Part shown: positions 38,688-50,116 of the stretch, piece after piece
Layout: each line of letters opens with the position of its first letter
Numbering within the stretch: position 1 is the first letter of the stretch
Source of the DNA: Rusavskia elegans
Lineage: Eukaryota > Ascomycota > Lecanoromycetes > Teloschistales > Teloschistaceae
Reading direction: 5' to 3'
Assembly (NCBI GenBank): GCA_011316305.1
Contig: SAUG01000016.1
Location: 310,001 to 374,000, forward strand
DNA: 64,000 nt
Translations under genes and position numbers: made by a program
The notes under the pieces: model-generated
Told to the model about the DNA's origin: nothing
Databases searched by the model: none
What the model saw: the letters and a program-made list of their open reading frames with translations, nothing else

Positions 38688-41600
38688 TCATCGCAAAATT
38701 TCGTCGAGTTGACGTAATTGTTCGGTCAATTTCTTCCTGGCTTGCATAGATGTCTCTCTTTGCTGACTCTGCAGCGCCTCCGAATGGCAGAGCTCCACCA
38801 GGGCCTTGAAATCCTCCACGCTGAAGTCCGCGTCCTTCGCGCTGGTTTCCTGCGCTCTTGCAACGACGGCATCAGCTCCTTCGGCGAAAAGCTCGAAGAA
38901 GTGCGCGCTGCGCGAAAGCAGTACCTCGCCTTCGATTGCCTTGAGGTTCTGCTGCAGCACCAATATATTAAGCTGCATCCTCCCGCACCCATTGGCATCC
39001 ATGCATCCGATCTGTCCTGCATGCGTCACCAATAGAGTGTCTACCAACGAAGCCAGCCCGGCTGTAATGAACCGGTGCTCTTTGCCACGCAGGTAGGACG
39101 AGAGGGCGTCGTCAAAGCTCAGGAGATCCGAGTTCAAGGACAGTACGCTGGGGTCCGGATTGTTGGTAGGATATGGAAGCGAGTATGGTGCGTTGTACAG
39201 CTGCCCCAGCATGTGTGCAATGCCACACCGGATGTCGACTTGCAATGTGAACAGTGCGTCAAGAGCCAGGGACCGCATCGACGCAATCACGCCATCAAAT
39301 GTTGCCGCCGCTTCCTGATTCATGGGGAGATAAATCGGTTCGTCTTCACTGTGCGGCTTGTTCAGGTCAAGTAGAGTCCATCGGCGTACTTGCTGCGGTC
39401 GGGAGGATGTGCGCTTCGGTGCTTGCAATTGCGGTCCCACATGCCGAAGCTCGGCCAGAGCGCTTGCAAGCCATTGCTACGCGGCCTTGGTGAGCCGGCT
39501 AATTCGTCAAGAAGGAGTAGAGGTAGACATCACGGAAAAGGATCCATACTTACCATACTTGTGTAAAGCAGGCACAAAGATGCGACAGCTCTACCGTCGG
39601 ATATGATGTCGATGGGTACGAATGGCGTTTGTCTAGACTTGGATACCAGATACTCAACCTCCTGATCTTCAGTCAGCTTCACATGAACGACACACTGGGT
39701 CAAGCAATCGACTTTTTGGATTTCCGGGCTCATCTCTGCATCCTGTCGGCTCCACTGAACGTTTAGAATGTCTCTTAGTTCACCAGCTTCTGCCATTGCA
39801 GCTGCGGGCTTCAATTCCATTTCGCCTGGTACTCGAAGGGAGCTACGCTGGACAATAGCTAGGTTATATCAGCTCTGTAGCGTATATGGCCGATTTGCAT
39901 GGCTTACTTCGATACCAGCCGCAACATCTGTCATAGTACGCAAAAATTTGACTTATGATTGGCTGGGCGAAGCTCTGGTCTTCGGGCAGACTATCAAGTA
40001 ATCTACAAAATGTCTTGATCAAGTTGAAGAGGTCCGAAGTGCTCTGTCAAAGTCAGCAGTCTACTAATAGCATTTCTCCTTGAAATAGTACCTTAAGAAT
40101 GGGTCGTGTTGCTTGCTGCCGCCAATGGGGATCTTTTTGGAATGCGTTAGGTTCCATGTAAGTCTCCGCACAGAGCTCTGCCACGGTCTCTTCAAGTTGC
40201 GGAAGGAAGACATTGACAAGGAAGTCGTCGAGGAATGAGGTGAGCGTGCTAATGGCGATATCTGAATCGGGCGGCACAATCTCCTTGAGTCTTTGAAGGA
40301 ACGACAGAGAAGGCGGAAGCAGGAGCGCAATGTTAAAGACGCTTGATTCTGCCAGAAGCGTATGAGTTGCCGGTCCACCTTTCGACACGGACACCTGGTC
40401 GTGCGGAGTCCCTGACCGTCTCTGCGATTTGGAAACCAGACCGGGCACAGAATGTTGCAACATTTTATCAAGGTCGTCTTGCTCTGTGGCGAAATTACTA
40501 GTCTTTTGGTCGATCTCGGCCAGCTTAAACACTCGCTATCGATTATTTAGCAAAAGATGAAAAATCCAGATAACAAAGTTACCTTACCTTGGACTTGTCA
40601 CGACGATTTCTTTGAAGGATATTGACATCGCCAGGCGTTGAGCGACCGAGCTTCATCAACGAATCCTCGTCCATTGCAATGTAATCATGCAGCAGTGAGC
40701 GTAGCTGAAGGCATCAGCATATGTCGCGTCAACGGATATATAGCCCTTACCTCGCTTTGGTATAATTTCCACAACTCCTTGAAGCTGCCAGTCAGGTTCC
40801 CCAATTGCCTTAAGCCATTCCGTCTTGCAATACCGAGGATGACATCGTGGACGACACGATGCCCTTCGGCTACGGCCTCGAATTTCGAATACAGTGTCCA
40901 GAGAAGATCCTCGAGTATCTCGCTGCGTCTCTTGCCGTCATAGACGTCGTGAGCCAAGAGTGCATTCTCCAGTCGGCCAGTCTCACGAAGATGCGCAGGG
41001 TGGCGAAGATTGACCTCCTGATTGGTCCGGTCAACGATGGTGAACAGCTCCACAGGTAGTCGTTGTTCGATTCGATCGACAGCCACATCCAGACAGCCAG
41101 CTCTATCAAGGGCCTCTAAAAGCATATGGATGTACGGGAAACTGTCAATTTGAACGCTTGGCGATACATCGTCTATCACCTATAATCGATCAGGAGGATA
41201 CTTTTTACCCACTGGCGTACAACCCACCGGAGTAGATACATCGAGGCTATTGAGGAATGTGTACAAGCGTCGACCCCAGGTATGCGCTAATACTCCATTA
41301 GTTATTGGAATCCATTTTGGAGGGAGCAGACCTACGAAGTGAAGTTGGCGCTCTTTCCCCAGGATTTTGCGAAACGGATGAATATGCTTTCCACCGGTCC
41401 TGGCACTGGGGAGCCTTGAGGTAGAGGTGATCATGAAGCTCCTCTACCATGATGTCTGCTAAGGACTAGCCATGGAGTCAGCAAATACATAAAGATATGG
41501 CATGGAGACAGACAGTTTCTTGATTGCTGAAGTATACTCTCAAATCCGACATTGCACTTATACTCTCTATCTCGGATCTCCGGATGATACGCAGAGCATC

Positions 41601-42665
41601 TTGCAACAGATCTACGGCGGCCAGAAAATGCTTGTCTGCTATATGGGCATCTAGCAAATCTGGGATTGCCTGGATTTTCTCGCTGACGGCTTTGTGAGAT
41701 CAAGCAGGCATAACGGATACCAGGCGGCTCACATCTGGGACAAGACATGCAGCATATTCTCATATCGCTGAGATGAAGCGCCCAGGCCTTGCAACTCTGG
41801 TTTTGCTTCCATGAGGCTCGATTTTGCATTGTGTACAGAGTCTCTCAAAGAGCGGACACGTGTCTGCGACGCTTGAATGCTGGACTGAATTTTGTGGAAA
41901 GTTCCTATGGAGCTGCTGAAGCCTTGATGATGTTCTGCAATGGATCAGCCTACCGCTTCCTGACCGGTACTCGAGGACTAACCATTGACGATCAACCGCA
42001 AAGCTTTTTGCAGGTGTCGGCTTGTCCTCTGAAAATCCTGGTAATCGTTGCCACGACCTAAGGAGCTATGGTCCATCAATTGCAAAGCAACATGCACGGG
42101 GACGCAACCGTCATTGCTCATGATTGCCCATGTGTCATTGATGTGGTTTAGAACGTCTGTAGCACGAAGCCCCCATCAGTCTCTGCTTCCAATACCACCT
42201 TGCATAGACAACGCAGGGCTTCGACAAGTCTTTCCTGATGAATGTACTTGGCTAGGTCGAAAGCTAGGTCGGCGCACGATTCATGAGATGCGCACCTTGA
42301 ATCTGCCTACCAGCCGGTCCGCTCCCGTACAACGTGTCAGGGGGCTGACCCTCGCGTTCGCTACTCCCAACAGGCGCTTGCCCTCCAGCGTGATTCCGAT
42401 CGGCAGCCTTGTGGCGTGGGTATGCATAGCCATTGTGTATGCCAGCGGGTTGGTCGTCGAAGGGGGCTGTTGTTCCCTGCCCGAGATCTGAGGGAACGGA
42501 GAAATTAATGGTGTTGGGATTGAGTGCTCCGTATCCACCAGGTCGGTGATCTCTTCGACCATTGGCTGACGGGTCATCTCGATAGGAGTATTCATGTTGA
42601 TATGAATGGTTCGAGCCGCGATCGCCGTTCACATAACCGTTGTTGCCGTTCGGTAGCTGTGACAT
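38688..42665 (-). CDS. SEC8: Exocyst complex subunit SEC8
   Basis: Subunit of the exocyst, which tethers secretory vesicles at the plasma membrane and hyphal tip. The coding part is roughly 1,050-1,100 aa over about eleven exons. After an Asn/Gly/Tyr/Arg-rich N-terminus the first intron (42157-42295) joins RQIQ-D-VLNHINDTWAIM; the Sec8 N-terminal signature follows: CVPVHVALQLMDHSSLG, IGTFHKIQSSI, and after further splices SRSEIESISAMSDLRVYFSNQE and HDHLYLKAPQCQDRW. The C-terminal half continues through LRSLLHDYIAMDEDSL and SFLQRLKEIVPPDS to the stop at 38688. Its start is 487 bp from ARG7 on the other strand. Start chosen at MSQLPNG; an ATG five codons upstream is in frame. Confidence 0.92.
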
Positions 42666-43152
42666 GACTGCGTCGTACAATTGCCAGATTCATTGCTATT
42701 TGCTCGTTTCTGCACGACTCAAGGAAGATTGCCAGCAATACAGCCTCGGTTGCTATGAGTGCATGGACGTGGGTCTGGGAATTGCAAGATGTCTTGTCGA
42801 CCATGCAAGTGCAAGTGGTCCAAGCTTCCTTCGATCACGGGCCGTCCCGTCCCGCGTTTAAATTAGAGTATAATTCGTATAGTACCCGCACCTTGGACGT
42901 TTTCTCACAGGTACTACTTGCCTCGCAGAATTGCGAAGTTGTCTTGCAGCGTAAGTCACATGTGTCTCACATTGGCTACTGAAGTTTGCATTACAAGCGA
43001 AATTTCACCAGCCGCAGCCTTGCCAACTTACTGCTTTGTAAAACAGTTATTCTTAATCGCTCCTGCCTCTTGATTCACCTTATTGTCTCTGGTCCTGTTC
43101 AACTTCTTATACATTTCATTTTCCAGACCAGCCGAATGAACTTTAAGATAGA
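42666..43152. promoter_or_regulatory. Divergent intergenic region SEC8 / ARG7 (487 bp)
   Basis: Both promoters lie here. A GTCACATG (Cbf1-type) site is at 42955-42962. I see no TGACTCA Gcn4/CpcA site. Confidence 0.45.
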
Positions 43153-44706
43153 ATGGCTTCGGAGCCAACGCTCGTCAGAGGTGATCTCAATGAACCAACA
43201 ACCCGAGTAGCTGCGAGCTTCTAAACTATCGGTAGCCAAAGGTATAATTGAACCCATCCTCACCAAATACGTTCGTACCTATTCTGCGCCTGTCGCCGAT
43301 GCCATCCCAGTGTCCAAACGAAAATTCGTCCCGACCTCGGGTACCTACCCTAAAGGTTTCCTAGCCGCAGGTATTCATGTCGGTGTGAAAGCTACGACGA
43401 AGAGACAAACGCCCGACCTTGCTCTGCTTGCCTCGGAAAAGCCCTGCTCAGGAACTGCTGTCTTTACGAAGAATAAGTTTCAAGCTGCGCCTGTAACAGT
43501 CAGCCGGCAAGTTCTCGAGCGACAATCGGGTGAGGGCATCCGCGCCATCATCATCAATTCTGGGTGCGCCAATGCTGTCACTGGGAAAGGAGGCCTCGAC
43601 GATGCCTCGTCCATGGCTCGCGCCGTTGATGCCTGCTTCCAAGCTTCACCAGACAACACAACACCCGCCCGGCAAGGACAGGGTTCAGATATGGACCCCA
43701 GCAGCACACTCGTCATGTCCACTGGCGTAATTGGCCAACGCCTACCCATCTCCAAGATCCTCTCCGCCATCCCTACCGCCTACTCTACCCTCTCCGCCAC
43801 CCACGACAACTGGCTCCGTGCCGCCAAGGCCATCTGTACGACCGATACCTTCCCCAAACTCCTTTCCCGCACCTTCACCCTCCCTTCTTCCCCAGGTACA
43901 ACCTACAGCCTAGCAGGCATGACCAAAGGCGCCGGCATGATTCACCCCAACATGGCCACCCTTCTCGGCATGCTCTTCACCGACGCTCCCATTCCCGCCA
44001 AAACCCTTCAACCCCTCCTCAAACACGCTATTGATCGTTCCTTCAACGCCATCAGCGTAGATGGCGACACCTCCACCAACGACACCCTCGCTTTCCTGGC
44101 CAACGGCGCCGCAGGCGGCGACCCAATCACATCTCTGACCTCGGAAGACGGCAAAGCAATCTCGGAGATAGTCACGACTTTCACGCAACAGCTCTCGCAG
44201 CTCGTGATCCGGGACGGCGAAGGCGCTACGAAATTCGTCCGGGTCCGCGTTACCAATTCTCCCTCCTTGGCGGACGCTCAGAAGATTGCATCCACGATCG
44301 CTCGCTCTCCGCTGGTGAAAACAGCGCTCTACGGCAAAGATGCAAATTGGGGACGTATCCTGTGTGCCGTGGGATACACGGACGGGTTGAGCCCAGGGGC
44401 GGTAGTGCCGGAGGAGACGAGTGTGAGCTTTGTACCTACAGACGGTAGCGAAATGTTGAAGTTGCTTGTGCGGGGTGAACCGGAGAATGTGGATGAGAAG
44501 AGGGCGGCGAAGATTTTAGATGAAGAGGATTTGGAGATTTTGGTGGATCTTGGGGGAGGGGAGGGTGGAAAGGGGACGGAGGAGGCGAGTTACTGGTTCT
44601 GTGATTTCAGCCATGTAAGTTTAGAACTTCGTCTTGCGAGGAAGAAGTCAAATGCTGACCATTGGCATAGGAATACGTGACCATCAACGGGGACTACAGG
44701 ACATGA
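43153..44706 (+). CDS. ARG7: Mitochondrial ornithine acetyltransferase/glutamate N-acetyltransferase
   Basis: ArgJ-family enzyme that moves acetyl from N-acetylornithine to glutamate (and may make N-acetylglutamate) in arginine synthesis, in the mitochondrial matrix. Three exons (43153-43180, 43236-44614, 44671-44706) sum to 1443 nt, 480 aa. The 28-nt first exon is inferred: the frame upstream of FVPTSGTYP has no ATG before a TAG, but a 55-bp intron with a TTCTAAAC branch point joins it to MASEPTLVR, giving a basic, Ser/Tyr-rich presequence (KYVRTYSAP). The autoproteolysis site is HPNMATLLG (cut between Ala and Thr), which yields alpha and beta chains. The last exon adds [12 protein letters not shown], the usual C-terminus. 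Confidence 0.92.
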
Positions 44707-45055
44707 AGTTCTTGCTTTGTCTATGCGCATTTGCTCAAAGAATAGTGTCCAGTCGACCGTCCCAGAGCCGACGACCGTCAGCTCGACGCGACTTGTGATA
44801 CACCCGAGAGCTCTTAATGTATATCTCGAGTCCGTACGACGGTGCATAGACTGATAACACGAGTCCTTGTATCGATTTTTCGAGTGCGAGTAATCTAGGT
44901 ATCGAGTCTTATATCTCTATGTTACACATTGCCGTCGTTCGATCGATGCACATAGCACGATGCATCTTGATAGATTTTTCATCCAAGAATACCATGGTGA
45001 TAGAGGGACACGTGTCAAGCTGATTGAATCAGCTTTGACTACAGGGTTTAGCATC
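44707..45055. other. Convergent intergenic region ARG7 / SEC61 (349 bp)
   Basis: It contains two 3' ends. Nothing else is recognised. Confidence 0.5.
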
Positions 45056-46734
45056 TCAGCCCATCACCATTCCTTTCAGCCCTGCCATGTCACCCTCCTT
45101 CGCCGCGATCTCGAAATATCCATAGATGATGCTATTCAGCAGTTAGCATTTTGAACAGTAAACAGTCAGACGAATTAGTCCCAGGTACTTACGTGACAGC
45201 CAGAAGGATCCCAGTGCCGCTACCCAGCGCACCCATCATATCGCTAGCCACAGACAGGCCACCAATGCAAGCACCACCGAACGCAGCAGCGGTAGGGATC
45301 ACCCTCTTCAACTCCTTGTACATGCTCTGCTCACGATGTCCCGCCATCACGAGCCCCTGTTCCTTGAGCTGCTTAGCCACATCCCTCGGTGCAGACCCGG
45401 AAACCTCGATCCACGTCTTGGAGAAAAGGGCACAAGCGACACAGATGAAGACGACGTAAATAGCAGTGTGCACGGGATCCATGATAGCTTCGGAGAAGTT
45501 CATCGGGGGCGACATGTAGTATGCAATTCCCGAGGCGGCGTAGAGCTGGGCAGAACCCCCCTCTTTTTGTTCCCAAACACCGAGAAGCTTGACCAGGAGG
45601 TTGTCCGAGAAGCGAGAATACAGCATCTGGCTGACGAGGAAGATGTTGGAGGAGAGAGCGGATTGCAGCATGATGGGCATGTTGGAGGTGTAGAAGAGGC
45701 GGACCGGGTACGAGCCACGCATTCCTCGTTGACGCGAAGACTTGACGGGGATCTCGACGCGGAAGCCTTGGAGGTAGATGACAGCTGCGAAGACGATGAT
45801 GGTCGCGAGAAGATTCATAACGTTAGGGAGGTTCTGGCGGTAAAATGCTTCCCTGAGGGCTCGTTGCTTGTCTGGCCATGTCAACAGCAGATGGAAGAGC
45901 GCTATGACGGCGCCTTCGAACTCCGGGCCTCGGCCGGTGTTAATGGTGGTTGGAGAAAAGGCTTTCCAGATGATGGATTCGCAGATGTTGGTTGCGATGA
46001 AAAGTGAAATCCCACTTCCTAAACCATAGCCTTTCTGTAGCAGTTCGTCCAGAAGGATGACAATGAGACCAGCGACCACCAATTGAACGACCAGCAGTAC
46101 GCAGACACCAGCGCCAAGACCCGAAGGTGGACCGTAGAGGCCAGTAAGGACGTAGACCATAGCTTGACCGAAAGACATAATGATGGCGAAGAGTTTCTGA
46201 GCCGTCTGGTATAGTTCTCGATCGGTCTTCAAGTCGAGGTTGACATCGATGAGATGAGTTCCAGCCAGGAGCTATGGATCATTAGCAAGTCGTTGGCTTC
46301 CTTCACACAACATGCTTACCTGAAAGACCATGCCCGAAGAGATAATGGGGCTTATGCCCAATTCCATCAAGGTTCCCCTGTTACTGGCCAGCATCATACG
46401 CAGCCAGTACATTGGATCGGACGTGTCCGAAGAGACGATGCCGTATAATGGCATCTGACTCATGACTAAGAAGATGAGGAGGGTGAGCTATGTAGGCATT
46501 GATCGTCAGCGCTTTGCTCGTCTGACCACGATGCACAATCGAAGCGTACCCCTGTCCACATCAATTTCTGATTGAAGGGAATTTTTGTCTCGGGGGCCGC
46601 GACCTCGGGAAGTAGAGGGGTGAACGGCTTGATCAAGTCGAGAAACCGTACTGGTTGAGAGATATGGTCAGCTACGTGAATTCTCGCTGTGGGACAAGCA
46701 TGCAAAGGGTAAGGGGGCTCGTACGGCCGCTCAT
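45056..46734 (-). CDS. SEC61: Protein translocon subunit Sec61 alpha
   Basis: Pore-forming subunit of the ER protein-conducting channel. Five exons (46734-46725, 46650-46550, 46487-46320, 46271-45193, 45131-45056) sum to 1434 nt, 477 aa, the family's usual size. The first coding exon is only 10 nt (ATG AGC GGC C). The protein reads [20 protein letters not shown], then the plug and first membrane segments ([14 protein letters not shown]), the cytosolic loop, the conserved [20 protein letters not shown] loop near transmembrane segment 6, and ends [25 protein letters not shown]. Ten hydrophobic segments are expected from the family and several are visible. Highly conserved; no breaks. Confidence 0.96.
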
Positions 46735-47362
46735 GGTTGCGGTGTCGCCGCCTTGCGGACTTCAGCACGAGGAGTGATTGATAGAGTGCTGATCGCGAAG
46801 AACAGCGATAACAGTGCGAAGAAGGAGATGAAGAAGGGAGGTAAAGGAGCGTGTTCGCAGCCAGAGGTTGATGTTCAACTTCAAAAAGTTTAAAAGATCA
46901 GGCCACGGGCATCTTTATGTGCCAAGCGTGCTAGGGTCAATGCAGCTAGCCGATGGGATCTAGCTTTCAGCCTCCTTCTCCCTCTGCCATCACATCTATC
47001 TCAAGAAGCTTGTGACAAACGACCCTAAAAAATGACAGACAACGCGGCTGACAGATGGAGTATCTTGTGCTATCGATGGCTGCACCCCGTCCTCTACAGA
47101 GTACCCAAGCTTTGGCTCCTTACGTCTCCGTACTGCGCCCACATGGGACTTCCTAGTATTGGCATGAGAGGATTATACACGCCATGCTCCGTATCAAAAA
47201 GTACACCAGGCTATCTGCACATCCTCGAAGTTGCTTAGAAACCTTACCCTCGTGTACCTTCTGTTTCTGGCTCTGGGGCCTTTCGACTCTATCTTCTTAT
47301 TCGTTGGTCTCTTCTTGTGAGGAGTTGAAGCTCTCTTCAAAACCCTATCCCTTCAAACTCAT
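46735..47362. other. Intergenic region SEC61 / PDX1 (628 bp)
   Basis: It holds the SEC61 promoter and the PDX1 3' end. No further gene seen. Confidence 0.5.
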
Positions 47363-48349
47363 CTACCAACCCCGTCCGGCCATCTTTTCACCTTCGCTCA
47401 TTTTGCCGCAGTTGATCCCCACCATTGCCTCCCCAAGGCCGGTACTGACCTCTGCTAGTATCTTTGCGTCGTTGAAATGCGTTACCGCCTGCACGATAGC
47501 TTTGGCTCTGGAGGCGGCATCCCCACTCTTGAAGATACCACTGCCGACGAACACGCCGTCGCAACCGAGCTGCATCATCAGGGCCGCATCCGCAGGTGTT
47601 GCCACGCCCCCCGCCGCAAAGTTCACGACCGGCAACCGTCCTAGAGTGGCGGTCTCCTTGAGAAGATCGAACGGTGCTCCGATATCCTTGGCCATGACCC
47701 GCAGCTCCATGTCGCTCAGGCCTTTCGCCCGGCTGATCTCAGCAGTCACCGTCCTCATGTGTCTTACAGCCTCGATGACGTCTCCAGTACCGGCCTCGCC
47801 CTTTGTTCGGATCATTGCAGCTCCTTCTGATATCCTTCTCAGCGCCTCGCCGAGATTGCGGCAACCGCACACAAAGGGTACCTTGAATGGGTGCTTCTCA
47901 ACATGGTGGACGGCATCGGCAGGTGTCAGGACCTCGGATTCATCGATGTAGTCGACCCCCAAGGCTTCGAGGATCTGACATTCGACAAAGTGACCTATGC
48001 GCGCCTTCGCCATGACAGGTATTGTGACGGTCTCCATGATATCCTTGATCATACTCGGATCCGACATTCGGGCGACGCCACCTTGTGCTCTTATATCGGC
48101 AGGTACTCTCTCAAGCGCCATGACAGCACATGCGCCTGCTTCCTCCGCAATACGAGCCTTGAACATGTCAGTCCATGTCACAGGAACGGAGAGAGGACTG
48201 ACCTGCTCCGCGTTGACGACGTCCATGATGACGCCACCCTTCAACATCTTGGCTAATCCAGCCTTGACATTGAAGCTATTTGTTTCGCCGTTTGTCCTCG
48301 CTGCAGGACCATGGCCGTTGACTGTGCTCTGGTTGCCGGCGTCGCCCAT
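47363..48349 (-). CDS. PDX1: Pyridoxal 5'-phosphate synthase subunit PDX1/SNZ
   Basis: TIM-barrel synthase that builds PLP from ribose 5-phosphate, glyceraldehyde 3-phosphate and ammonia supplied by the PDX2/SNO glutaminase, which is not in the window. Two exons (48349-48203, 48157-47363) give 313 aa after removing a 45-bp intron (48158-48202). Conserved active-site parts: Asp in [10 protein letters not shown], the Schiff-base Lys in [10 protein letters not shown], the second Lys in [11 protein letters not shown], and the barrel strand [18 protein letters not shown]. The intron has no stop and is a multiple of three, so the simple ORF carries a false 15-residue insert between NAEQ and ARIAEEAGA. 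The frame also stays open 39 codons upstream of the chosen ATG, without conserved sequence. Confidence 0.95.
   Translation of the reverse strand: MGDAGNQSTVNGHGPAARTNGETNSFNVKAGLAKMLKGGVIMDVVNAEQVSPLSVPVTWTDMFKARIAEEAGACAVMALERVPADIRAQGGVARMSDPSMIKDIMETVTIPVMAKARIGHFVECQILEALGVDYIDESEVLTPADAVHHVEKHPFKVPFVCGCRNLGEALRRISEGAAMIRTKGEAGTGDVIEAVRHMRTVTAEISRAKGLSDMELRVMAKDIGAPFDLLKETATLGRLPVVNFAAGGVATPADAALMMQLGCDGVFVGSGIFKSGDAASRAKAIVQAVTHFNDAKILAEVSTGLGEAMVGINCGKMSEGEKMAGRGW
48158..48202 (-). other. PDX1 intron, 45 bp, stop-free and in frame
   Basis: Donor CAG|GTCAGT, a GGACTGACA branch-like sequence and a TTCAAG acceptor. Removing it restores the invariant [17 protein letters not shown] stretch of the PdxS/Snz family. 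Confidence 0.85.
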
Positions 48350-48825
48350 GATGTCGGATTGAGCTATATGTAAAGAATGTTCTCGGAATATCGGGATGGA
48401 TATATCTTTGGGAGTAATGTAATGAGTAGGCTCTGACACCGCAATACACAAGCACACAGCAAACAAAAGGAACGGTCGAAATAACGAAGGGTAATCGTCT
48501 TAGCGCATTTACTACAAGTGTGGATGACTGTATCAAAGAAATTCCAAACCATCGGAGGGGCAAACGGGCGCCAAGCTCCCGACCAACGGTCCGACCACCG
48601 ATCTCGCCATCGCTTATCGCCGGCTTCTGAAGTAAGGTACCTGGGTAGTCAGGCCCCGGCAAGGGAGACCTACCTTACTTCGAAGTAAAAGTAACGAGGA
48701 GCTACTAAGTATTGCAAATTCATCTGTATTCAATAGAAAATAAGGTAGTGTGGGTGAACTGCAAAGCATGGTGATCGACGGCGCGGCCTCGTTCGACTTT
48801 TCCCCGAGGAAATCCCGCTCTTCAA

Positions 48826-48833
48826 TGACGTCA
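48826..48833 (+). promoter_or_regulatory. CRE-type palindrome TGACGTCA between PDX1 and FUN14
   Basis: Perfect TGACGTCA, the CRE/ATF bZIP site. It lies 477 bp upstream of the PDX1 ATG and 209 bp upstream of the FUN14 ATG. Directly after it, TATCAGATCT occurs twice (48834-48843 and 48845-48854). The intergenic region (48350-49041) shows no other gene. Confidence 0.45.
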
Positions 48834-49041
48834 TATCAGATCTGTATCAGATCTCAAGGGAGGTTGCAGCTCTTGCAGTCCACGGACAACAACCTTGAGC
48901 AGTCACTCATACTCCAGTGACACCTCCTCGACAACACCAAGCAAAAAGAAATCGACCGTCTTATCCTCGCCAATCTGCTTCCCACCTTTCAGCAGTTCCG
49001 GCTCCTTACCCAGCTCCAAACACACCTCATCTACAAAAACA

Positions 49042-49596
49042 ATGCTCCTCCGTCCCCTCCACCCCCATGTCACCTTCACATCCCTCGGTCTCGGCCTCGG
49101 TATCTCAGCCACAGCCCTCCATCTCCACCACCGACAGCGGCGTCCACTTCTCTGCGAACCCGCCTCCCCTTTCGACGCTATAACGCAACAATACCTCCCC
49201 ACCGGTTCTACAGGTTCGCAAATACAAGGGGGAAAGCACGATAATACCACGAGCAAAATCATACGGCAATTGAGTTTGGGGAGTGTGGTGGGCGTGTTGG
49301 GTGGAGCGGCGGTGAGTACATTCAGTAGGGTGTTGGCCGTGTTGATTGGGCTGGGGGTGGTGGTTGTGCAGGTATGTTCTGGGAATTTGGATTGAATTAG
49401 ATTGGGTTATATGTAATATACTGACGACTGTGACTAGTATGCGGCGTCGTATGGATATAACGTCATACCCGTGAGCAGGATACAGAGATATGTAAAAGGG
49501 ATCAATTTGAAGCGAGCGGTGGAAGAGAACCCGGCGTTCAAGATAAGTTTCGGGGTGACGTTTGCATTGGCGTCGATGGCAAAGCTGTATGGATGA
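49042..49596 (+). CDS. FUN14 family mitochondrial membrane protein
   Basis: Small outer-membrane protein related to Fun14/FUNDC1; roles in mitophagy and lipid handling are known for animal members, the fungal role less so. Two exons (49042-49371, 49438-49596) give 162 aa. The N-terminus MLLRPLHPHVTF is basic and Leu/His-rich. The FUN14 domain starts with the Gly-rich helix QLSLGSVVGVLGGAAVS, then a hydrophobic segment (VLAVLIGLGVVVVQ) that is joined by the intron to YAASYGYNVIP, ending with a C-terminal membrane helix ISFGVTFALASMAKLYG. The ATG at 49042 is used because the upstream open frame begins at a non-ATG codon. 692 bp from PDX1, divergent. Confidence 0.87.
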
Positions 49597-50116
49597 GTTG
49601 CTGTCAATTTCCCTTGAATGCTATCGCTAAGGGAAGAGCTGGCGATCTTCTACCTGTGTAGGCTTTGGAATGCCGAAACCCGTATGGATATCATATCCTT
49701 TCCCCTGCCCCTGCGTAGGTAAGGGATACTCGGCTCACCAAAAGTTCCTAGCTGATACTTCTGTACACTCAATACTCAAGCCTCGTTCCTAGGACAGGCT
49801 TGTCAGAGAGGTGGCTTCTCTGAAAGTGCTGCACATGTATCAGTCTGACCTGTTCTGCTTGCGATTGTACCTCATACCCTGGCGGCAAGGCATCGGACCT
49901 GCCCCCAATTAAGGCATTGGACGCCAATCTGGCCGAAGGAAGGGTTATGGTCTTAATAGGAGCCGCATCGCACAAGTCGCTTGTTCATGATGTATACGCA
50001 AAGCTCGTCCCTCGACAAACCATCCAAAAATCTCTGACCATTTGGACTGTTTTCTTGGAGCCCCTCAAGCTTCCTACATGTCAGCTTGCGGCTTGGTATT
50101 TGCACTGGAATAAGTC
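49597..50116. other. Convergent intergenic region FUN14 / importin-13-like (520 bp)
   Basis: No coding or RNA feature recognised; two 3' ends fall here. Confidence 0.5.

Noticed and set aside
47363..48466. PDX1 as one uninterrupted ORF
   Set aside because: It carries an insert absent from the conserved family and a 39-codon upstream extension without similarity.
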